A stretch of DNA of 64,000 nucleotides, taken from contig CAWFFZ010000008.1 of assembly GCA_963815295.1 (NCBI GenBank), positions 124,001 to 188,000 of the forward strand, in the 5' to 3' direction. The translations under genes were made by a program, and so were the position numbers. Positions 58,837 through 64,000 of this stretch are shown piece after piece (position 1 is the first letter of the stretch; every line of letters begins with the position of its first letter). This stretch comes from JACDHG01 sp963815295. Lineage in GTDB: Bacteria; Actinomycetota; Actinomycetes; Propionibacteriales; Nocardioidaceae. The notes beneath the pieces were generated by a model that did not search any database, had not been told where the DNA came from, and worked only from the letters and a program-made list of their open reading frames with translations.

Positions 58837-59634
58837 ATGCGCACTCCAGCCATCACGCTGTGGACCGCCACGACCGTTCTCGTGCTCGGCCTCGCCGGCT
58901 GTGCCACCGACAAGGACAAGACCGAGGTCGAAGGTGGAGCGAAGGTCATCGAAGAGGGCAAGCTCACAGTCTGCACCCACTTGCCATACGAGCCCTTCCA
59001 GTACAAGGAAGGTGGCGAGGTGGTCGGCTTCGACGTCGACCTGATGGACCTTGTCGCCAAGGAGCTTGACCTCGAGCAGGACATCTTCAACACCCCGTTC
59101 GAGAAGATCGAAACCGGAGTTTCGATGAGTCAGGGCGACTGTGACGTTGCGGCAGCAGGAATGACGATCACGGAGGACCGCGCCGAGGTGATGGACTTCT
59201 CCGACCCGTACTTCGACGCGACGCAGGCCCTGCTAGTGCAGAAGGGGTCGGGCTACGCCTCACTCGAGGACTTGTCCGGCAAGACCGTCGGCGTGCAGAC
59301 CGGCACCACAGGGAAGTTGTACGCCGAAGACAACGCTCCCGAGGACGTCGAGCTCAAGGTGTACGAGGATCTGGCCTTGCTCACGGCGGCCGTCAAGGCC
59401 GGGAAGATAGACGCCGGGATCAACGACAACACCGTCCTCTACGACTATGTGGCTGACAACCCCGACCTCGAAGTGGCCACCGAGTTCGACACGGGAGAGC
59501 AGTACGGCTTCGCGGTGGCCAAGGACGGCAACGACGAGCTCCTCGCGACGGTCAACGATGTACTCGCCACGGCCAAGGAGGACGGCACGTACGACAAGAT
59601 CTACGCCAAGTACTTCGGCGACGCACCGCAGTGA
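58837..59634 (+). CDS. Amino-acid ABC transporter substrate-binding lipoprotein
   Basis: The 265-residue lipoprotein has signal ending in VLGLAGC (Cys23). The SBP_bac_3 fold follows: LTVCTHLPYEPFQYKEGGEV near 47-66, GFDVDLMDLVAKELDL, DCDVAAAGMTITEDRAEVMDF near 104-124 (split at TITED), and the closing YDKIYAKYFGD. The binding-pocket Arg typical of alpha-carboxylate recognition sits in EDRAEVMDFSDPYF. The gene starts a three-gene importer. A Lys/Asp-rich linker follows the lipid anchor. The substrate is probably a polar amino acid. Confidence 0.92.
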   Translation: MRTPAITLWTATTVLVLGLAGCATDKDKTEVEGGAKVIEEGKLTVCTHLPYEPFQYKEGGEVVGFDVDLMDLVAKELDLEQDIFNTPFEKIETGVSMSQGDCDVAAAGMTITEDRAEVMDFSDPYFDATQALLVQKGSGYASLEDLSGKTVGVQTGTTGKLYAEDNAPEDVELKVYEDLALLTAAVKAGKIDAGINDNTVLYDYVADNPDLEVATEFDTGEQYGFAVAKDGNDELLATVNDVLATAKEDGTYDKIYAKYFGDAPQ

Positions 59635-59690
59635 TCGTTGAAGCCAGACATGATGACTAGATCATCGTCGACTACTCGACGAGGCCACTC

Positions 59691-60485
59691 ATGGCGTTGA
59701 GCCCGCGTAAGAAAGCCAGAATCTCACGAGGGATCCAGTACGCGATCTTGGTGTTGGCAGTTCTTGCCGCGGTTCTTGTCGCCGACTGGGAGACGGTCCA
59801 GGACCAGTTCTTCAACGCCGACAAGGTCAGCACGATGCTGCCCGAGGTCTTCACTGTCGCCTTGAAGAACACCTTGCTGTACACGGTATGCGGCTTCACG
59901 TTCGGTCTCGTACTCGGGCTCGTCCTCGCCCTGATGCGGCTATCATCCGTCGGGCCCTACCGCTGGATGGCGACCGCTGTTATCGAGTTCTTCCGAGGCG
60001 TGCCCGCACTCGTCGTGTTCATCGCCTTCGATGTGGGCATCGCGCTCGCTTTCCCGGGCTATGCAGTGCCCGGCGACACACTCGGCATCGCCACGGTCTC
60101 GCTTGGTCTTGTCGGTGGTGCCTACATGGCTGAGACGATCCGGGCAGGGATCCAGGCGGTGCCGAAGGGTCAGATGGAAGCGGCCCGCTCGTTGGGCATG
60201 TCGCACAGTCGGGCCATGGTCTCGATCGTCATACCGCAAGCGTTTCGCATCATCTTGCCGCCGCTGACGAACGAACTGATCTTGCTCACCAAGGACTCGT
60301 CGCTGGTCTACGTCTTGGGCTACACCAGCTCGACCGTGGAGCTCACAGCGTTCGGCCGCGAGACGCTCAACCAAGAGAACAACATGACGCCGCTGATCGC
60401 GATCGCCTTCTGCTATCTCCTCATCACGATCCCGCTGTCCATCGTCGTACGACGGATGGAAGCCCGAGCAGGGAGGGCGCGCTGA
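59691..60485 (+). CDS. Polar amino-acid ABC permease
   Basis: The 264-residue membrane subunit has five to six helices. FTVALKNTLLYTVCGFTFGL is near 54-73, EFFRGVPALVVFIAFDVGIA near 99-118, and the EAA loop is QMEAARSLGMSHSRAMVSIVIPQAFRIILPP near 160-190 (split at SHSR). Only one permease accompanies the ATPase, so the channel is probably a homodimer. The N-terminus is basic (SPRKKARISRG). It lies 56 bp after the binding protein and 1 bp before the ATPase. Confidence 0.93.
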   Translation: MALSPRKKARISRGIQYAILVLAVLAAVLVADWETVQDQFFNADKVSTMLPEVFTVALKNTLLYTVCGFTFGLVLGLVLALMRLSSVGPYRWMATAVIEFFRGVPALVVFIAFDVGIALAFPGYAVPGDTLGIATVSLGLVGGAYMAETIRAGIQAVPKGQMEAARSLGMSHSRAMVSIVIPQAFRIILPPLTNELILLTKDSSLVYVLGYTSSTVELTAFGRETLNQENNMTPLIAIAFCYLLITIPLSIVVRRMEARAGRAR

Positions 60486-60486
60486 C

Positions 60487-61242
60487 ATGAGCGAGCCGCA
60501 AACTGATCCCGACGCGCCGGCCATCGAGGTGCGCGATCTGCACAAGTCGTTCGGCGACAACGAGGTGCTCAAGGGAATCGAACTCAAGGTCGACAACGGC
60601 GATGTCGTCTGCGTGATCGGACCTTCGGGCTCAGGAAAATCGACGCTGCTCCGTTGCGTCAACCTGCTCGAGCAACCAACGTCCGGAGACGTCTTCGTCG
60701 AAGGCATCCAGGTGACCGACCCCGATATCGACGTCGACAAGGTGCGGGCACGCATCGGCATGGTGTTCCAGCAGTTCAACTTGTTTCCCCACCTGAGCGT
60801 GTTGCGCAACCTGACCATCGCGCAGCAGCGCGTCAAGAAGCGCGATAAGGAGCGCAGCATCGAGGTGGCTAAGGCCAACCTCGAACGGGTCGGGCTTTCG
60901 GACAAGATCGACGCGTTCCCGGCACATCTGTCGGGTGGTCAACAGCAACGGGTGGCGATTGCGCGCGCGTTATCGATGGACCCCGACATGATGCTGTTCG
61001 ACGAGGTGACGAGCGCCCTCGATCCCGAGCTCGTCGGAGACGTGCTCGCGGTCATGAAGCAGCTGGCCACCGAGGGTATGACGATGATGGTCGTCACCCA
61101 CGAGATGGGGTTCGCGCGCGAGGTCGGAGACAACCTCGTCTTCATGGACGACGGGGTGATCGTCGAGGACGGTCCGCCGCGCGACGTCCTCGGTGACCCG
61201 CAGCACGAGCGGACGAAGGCCTTCTTGTCGAAGGTCCTCTGA
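60487..61242 (+). CDS. Polar amino-acid ABC transporter ATPase
   Basis: The 251-residue ATPase has Walker A GPSGSGKST near 43-51, Q-loop MVFQQFNLFPHLS near 93, signature LSGGQQQRVAIARAL near 147-161, Walker B MMLFDEVTSALDPE near 166-179 (Glu-Val in place of Glu-Pro) and switch His in VTHEMGFAREVGDN. It closes the three-gene importer. The protein resembles the GluA-type ATPase at 39987 but is a separate system. A palindromic repeat follows in the convergent spacer. Confidence 0.94.
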   Translation: MSEPQTDPDAPAIEVRDLHKSFGDNEVLKGIELKVDNGDVVCVIGPSGSGKSTLLRCVNLLEQPTSGDVFVEGIQVTDPDIDVDKVRARIGMVFQQFNLFPHLSVLRNLTIAQQRVKKRDKERSIEVAKANLERVGLSDKIDAFPAHLSGGQQQRVAIARALSMDPDMMLFDEVTSALDPELVGDVLAVMKQLATEGMTMMVVTHEMGFAREVGDNLVFMDDGVIVEDGPPRDVLGDPQHERTKAFLSKVL

Positions 61243-61356
61243 CGCGTTATCCGGTGATCGAGCCTGTCGAGATCCGGGTTTCACAGGCTCGACCGACGGC
61301 TGGCTGACGGCATACGTGACCAGTGGGCGCGGCATACGTGACCAATCGGCGAAGGG
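61243..61356. repeat. Convergent spacer with a palindromic repeat and a short tandem repeat
   Basis: TCGAGCCTGT (61258-61267) pairs with ACAGGCTCGA (61283-61292). GATCGAGCCTGTCGAGATCC resembles a repeat often seen between actinobacterial genes (from memory). The 14-mer GGCATACGTGACCA then occurs twice (61309-61322, 61331-61344). A related GGCATAGGTGACC lies near 56455. Confidence 0.6.
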
Positions 61357-61866
61357 TCAGCTGGTGAAGGGCTTGGCTGCGACGATCTCGACGGTGACGG
61401 CCTTGCCGTTGGGCGCTGAGAAGCTCGCCGAGTCGCCCGGCTTCTTGCCGAGGATGGCCCCACCTAGCGGAGACTGCGGCGAGTAGACGCTCAGGTCGAC
61501 CTTGCTGTCGAGGGCAAGCACCTCACGAGCACCGAGCAAGAAAGTTTCGGTGTCGGAGTCGCCGGCAAAGCGCACGGTGACCTCCATGCCGGCCTCCACC
61601 GTGCCGTTGTCAGCAGGTGTTTCACCCACGCGGGCACGGCTCAGCATGTCCTCGAGCTGGAGGATCCGTGCCTCGGTCTTGCTCTGCTCCTCGCGGGCGG
61701 CGTGGTAGCCGCCGTTCTCCCGCAAGTCGCCTTCTTCGCGGGCATCGGCAATGCGCTTGGAGATCTCGGCACGAGCCGGGCCCTTGAGGTGCTTCAACTC
61801 GACACCCAGACGGTTGTAGGCCTCCTGGGTCAGCCAGATGACGCTCTCGGCAGTGGGCTGTGTCAC
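61357..61866 (-). CDS. greA: Transcription elongation factor GreA
   Basis: The 169-residue factor rescues backtracked RNA polymerase by stimulating transcript cleavage. The N-terminal coiled coil (about 10-85) carries the catalytic acidic tip ADAREEGDLRENGGYHAARE near 42-61 (Asp-Glu pair). The C-terminal FKBP-like domain has VTVRFAGDSDTETFLLGARE and SPQSPLGGAILGKKPGDSA. GTG 61866 follows AGGAGC and gives the family's usual start; the longer ORF adds 43 unrelated residues. It sits with DUF4307 and mca as in mycobacteria. Confidence 0.96.
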   Translation of the reverse strand: MTQPTAESVIWLTQEAYNRLGVELKHLKGPARAEISKRIADAREEGDLRENGGYHAAREEQSKTEARILQLEDMLSRARVGETPADNGTVEAGMEVTVRFAGDSDTETFLLGAREVLALDSKVDLSVYSPQSPLGGAILGKKPGDSASFSAPNGKAVTVEIVAAKPFTS

Positions 61867-62019
61867 GGGTAGTGCTCCTAGCGTTTGGGCATACAAAGTC
61901 CAGCAAAGCCCTGATGGGGAAAGGACGAGGCTACCAAAGAAGTCCCCCACACCCACAAATCCCCGATTCGTCCAACCAAGTCCGCCCCACTCCACGGCTG
62001 GGGCGGTCGGTCATGTCGG

Positions 62020-62436
62020 CTAGTCGGCGAAACGGCAGTTGGTGACGGTCGCCGTAGTGGCCCGCCGGTCGGTGCGGAGCGTCATCGTGGTGCGGAGGTC
62101 GCCGGAGTCGCCGGCCGGCACCTCGACCACTCCTTCGCCTACGGTCATGTGGTCGCTCGCGTGGGCGGTCACGTCGCACTCAACCCGCTCGCCAGAGTCG
62201 CGGTAGATGGCGATCTCCACGAATACCGCGTTCGCCGAGCGCACCTCAAACGAGAACAGGCTGCCTCGTACGTCGTTCGACGACTGGCTCCAGGCCGCCC
62301 ACAACAGCCAGGCCAGGGCGACGACGGCGAAGACCGCGACGGCAGCAATGATCCGACGCCGACCGCTGGGAGGCCGCACGCCGTACCGCTCGTCCATGCT
62401 TTGGCGGGATGCGCCGGACGGGTTCGGCTGGCTCAC
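62020..62436 (-). CDS. DUF4307 domain-containing membrane protein
   Basis: The 138-residue protein has a short polar N-terminus with DERYGVRPPSGRRRI near 15-29, one transmembrane helix near 31-52 (AAVAVFAVVALAWLLWAAW) and an extracytoplasmic beta-rich domain whose last residues are VTNCRFAD. This is the usual actinobacterial DUF4307 layout. It is almost always between greA and mca, as here. Two cysteines in the outer domain (ECDVTAHAS and NCRF) may form a disulfide. The start GTG 62436 is preferred to the longer frame. Function unknown. Confidence 0.9.
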   Translation of the reverse strand: MSQPNPSGASRQSMDERYGVRPPSGRRRIIAAVAVFAVVALAWLLWAAWSQSSNDVRGSLFSFEVRSANAVFVEIAIYRDSGERVECDVTAHASDHMTVGEGVVEVPAGDSGDLRTTMTLRTDRRATTATVTNCRFAD

Positions 62437-62569
62437 CGGGAATGTGCTCCGATGCTCGGGGTTTGTACATGGGACGGCCATGGCGGGTGGTCAATGCGCG
62501 CACGGCACCGACCGCCTGACACCATTGTCGCTGGTGGCACGCGATGGAGAGACGGCGAGAGGTAAGCGG

Positions 62570-63478
62570 GTGAGTCAGGGTCTGCGGTTGATGCACGTGC
62601 ACGCCCATCCCGATGACGAGTCGAGCAAGGGAGCGGCGAGCACAGCGAAGTATGTCGCCGAGGGTGTCGACGTCCATGTCGTCACGTGCACAGGCGGCGA
62701 ACGCGGCTCGATCCTCAACCCGCAGATGGACCGTCCCGACGTGCTCGCCAACATGACAGAGATCCGCAAGGCCGAGATGGAGCGGGCGCGCGACATCCTC
62801 GGCGTTCGTCAGGACTGGCTGGGGTTCATCGACTCGGGCTGGCCGGAAGGCGACCCGTTGCCACCGCTGCCGAACGGCTGCTTCGGCCTCGTCCCAGTCG
62901 AGGAGGCAGCCGAGCCGCTCGTGCGGCTGATCCGCGACTTTCGGCCGCATGTCATGACGACGTACGACGAGAACGGCGGCTACCCCCATCCCGACCACGT
63001 CATGTGCCACCTCGTCTCGATGCGGGCCTGGGAGACGGCCGGCGATCCGACGGCATACCCGGACTCCGGCGAGCCGTGGCAGCCGCTCAAGCTCTACTAC
63101 CAGCACACGTTCCACCGCGACCGCATCGTCGCGCTGCACGAGGCGATGATCTCCCGCGGGCTCGAGTCGCCCTATGCCGAGCGCCTCGACGAGTGGGAGC
63201 CCAACCCGGAGCACGAGCGCCGGGTGACGACGCGCGTGCCGTGCGCCGAGTTCTTCGCAGTGCGCGACCAGGCCCTGCTCGCGCACGCCACACAGATCGA
63301 CCCTGACGGATCTTGGTTTGCCGTGCCGCTCGAGGTCAGCCAGCAGGCGTGGCCGACAGAGGATTTCGAGCTCGCCAGCTCGATTGTCGAGACCACGACT
63401 CCCGAAGATGACCTGTTCGCCGGGGTTCGCGGTCTGGTCGATCGGTATGACGGCCGGCGAGAGAGCCTCCCGGCATGA
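62570..63478 (+). CDS. mca: Mycothiol S-conjugate amidase Mca
   Basis: The 302-residue zinc amidase cleaves mycothiol conjugates of toxins to a mercapturic acid for export, recycling GlcN-Ins. The LmbE/MshB-type zinc site is clear: VHAHPDDESS with H13, D15 and D16, and YPHPDHVMCHLV near 140-151. The Mca-specific EITGGERGSILNP-like segment here reads CTGGERGSILNPQMDRPD near 43-60. The GTG at 62570 has GAGAGG upstream; the large upstream extension of the frame is not conserved. It diverges from DUF4307 and overlaps the next gene by 4 bases. It implies a mycothiol-producing actinobacterium. Confidence 0.95.
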   Translation: MSQGLRLMHVHAHPDDESSKGAASTAKYVAEGVDVHVVTCTGGERGSILNPQMDRPDVLANMTEIRKAEMERARDILGVRQDWLGFIDSGWPEGDPLPPLPNGCFGLVPVEEAAEPLVRLIRDFRPHVMTTYDENGGYPHPDHVMCHLVSMRAWETAGDPTAYPDSGEPWQPLKLYYQHTFHRDRIVALHEAMISRGLESPYAERLDEWEPNPEHERRVTTRVPCAEFFAVRDQALLAHATQIDPDGSWFAVPLEVSQQAWPTEDFELASSIVETTTPEDDLFAGVRGLVDRYDGRRESLPA

Positions 63479-63783
63479 CCACCGCCGCCGTGCTGCTGGC
63501 CTACGAGCCCGAGGACGTCCAGCCAGGTTGGATCGCGTTGGTTCTGGTGCTGCTGCTTGCGGTTGCGACGTTCCTGTTGTGGCGAAACATGAACAAGCAG
63601 CTGCGCAAGATCGACGTCCCAACCCGCGCTGAGGTGCGCGAGGCCGAGCAGGCCGAACAGCAGCGCGCGGCCGGCTCCGCGGACGTGACCGACGTGACCG
63701 ACCCGATCGACACGACGGACCCAGGGTTGACCGACCCTGACGACGACGGCCCGAACGGCCAGGCTCGGCGCCACGACTCCTGA
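63475..63783 (+). CDS. Small single-span membrane protein downstream of mca
   Basis: The 102-residue protein has one hydrophobic helix near 19-36 (WIALVLVLLLAVATFLLW), then a basic stretch RNMNKQLRKIDVP and an acidic Asp/Thr/Pro-rich tail (about 65-102, TDVTDPIDTTDPGLTDPDDD). This architecture is common in the gene that follows mca in actinobacteria. The tail is probably cytoplasmic and disordered. It begins within the mca stop (ATGA). No function is known. Confidence 0.85.
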   Translation: MTTAAVLLAYEPEDVQPGWIALVLVLLLAVATFLLWRNMNKQLRKIDVPTRAEVREAEQAEQQRAAGSADVTDVTDPIDTTDPGLTDPDDDGPNGQARRHDS

Positions 63784-63821
63784 GCCGAGCCGGGTCGGCG
63801 TTTCTGGGGCAGGATGACTTG

Positions 63822-64000
63822 ATGGCCAACCGTCTCGCGACTGCGACGAGTCCCTACCTCCTGCAGCACGCCGACAACCCGGTCGACTGGTGGGAGTGGG
63901 GCGCGGCGGCGTTCGAAGAGGCACGCACCCGCGATCTTCCCGTGTTGCTGTCCGTCGGCTACGCCGCCTGCCACTGGTGCCATGTGATGGCGCACGAGTC
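63822..64000 (+). CDS. YyaL/DUF255 thioredoxin-domain protein (partial, right edge)
   Basis: Only the first 59 residues are present. They begin MANRLATATSPYLLQHADNP, continue VDWWEWGAAAFEEARTRDLP, and include SVGYAACHWCHVMAHES, the hallmark SxGYxxCHWCHVM site of the spermatogenesis-associated-protein-20 / YyaL family. The full protein should be about 670 residues with an N-terminal thioredoxin-like fold and a C-terminal glycosidase-like barrel. The mca - small membrane protein - YyaL order matches M. tuberculosis Rv1082-Rv1084 as I recall it. Confidence 0.93.
   Translation, partial: MANRLATATSPYLLQHADNPVDWWEWGAAAFEEARTRDLPVLLSVGYAACHWCHVMAHE

Noticed and set aside
62246..63829. Minus-strand open frame of 527 codons opposite mca
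   Set aside because: Antisense shadow of a well-recognised gene; its product is Arg/Pro-rich with no family features.
1..64000. CRISPR arrays, insertion sequences, prophage or rRNA genes
   Set aside because: None of the diagnostic repeats or proteins was seen anywhere in the window.

Overview
The window is 64 kb of a high-GC actinobacterial chromosome. It has many GTG starts, frequent 1-4 base gene overlaps, a mycothiol S-conjugate amidase (mca), the mca / DUF4307 / greA arrangement, DUF501 and an mfd-mazG-eno-ftsB-ppx block. Gene content and style suit the Nocardioidaceae/Propionibacteriales (Nocardioides- or Aeromicrobium-like). That placement is an inference; no rRNA is present to test it. 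The backbone order resembles the region I recall in Mycobacterium tuberculosis from Rv1010 to Rv1084 (pth, rplY, prs, glmU, TetR, mfd, mazG, eno, ftsB, DUF501, ppx; later GDSL, cbs, metB, greA, DUF4307, mca, YyaL-like). Accessory blocks are spliced into that order.

Layout. 1-1.7 kb: a TetR regulator (cut by the left edge) and a membrane fatty-acid desaturase, with a 29-bp near-palindromic operator upstream. 1.86-20.1 kb: core block of tRNA-Gln, glmU, prs, rplY, pth, a lone undecaprenyl-phosphate sugar transferase, cysQ, mfd, a SurA-like lipoprotein, mazG, eno, ftsB, DUF501, ppx, a family-5 uracil-DNA glycosylase and ndh with a Rex-type operator. 20.2-26.9 kb: a tRNA with a Leu(UAA) anticodon, then a hydrogenase-maturation cluster hypF-C-D-E plus three less familiar genes (muconolactone-isomerase-like, XRE regulator, DUF6390-like). 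No hydrogenase subunits and no hypA/hypB are in the window. 27.2-32.1 kb: an iron-siderophore uptake operon behind a DtxR/IdeR-type iron box.

32-42.6 kb: a serine hydrolase, a Bax-inhibitor-1 family membrane protein, DUF4287, a GDSL hydrolase, cystathionine beta-synthase, a four-gene glutamate-type ABC importer, an LLM flavin oxidoreductase and a secreted CTPGYWK-motif protein. 42.7-51.7 kb: a run of peripheral genes, including a frameshifted beta-lactamase-fold hydrolase, an APC permease, small VOC/YciI/YjbR/DHFR-like proteins, a pepsin-like protease, msrA, a BrkB-family membrane protein and a GNAT-Nudix fusion. 51.8-64 kb: metB, a frameshifted glutamate-mutase-accessory gene (glmL/mutL), a MarR/MFS efflux pair, ilvA, an ArsR/SRPBCC pair, a second amino-acid ABC importer, greA, DUF4307, mca, a small membrane protein and the start of a YyaL-type thioredoxin-domain protein.

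The most unusual signals are these. A 52-bp palindromic element sits in frame inside the UDG gene, and a 73% identical, equally long copy follows ndh. An orphan hyp cluster with uncharacterised partners lies just after a tRNA with a Leu anticodon but a short variable arm. A perfect 18-bp hairpin with an extra direct copy lies in a divergent promoter region. A perfect 19-bp direct repeat overlaps the start codon of the MarR gene. There are two single-base frameshifts, and the palindrome TCGTACGA looks over-represented. No integrase, transposase, CRISPR array or phage gene was seen.
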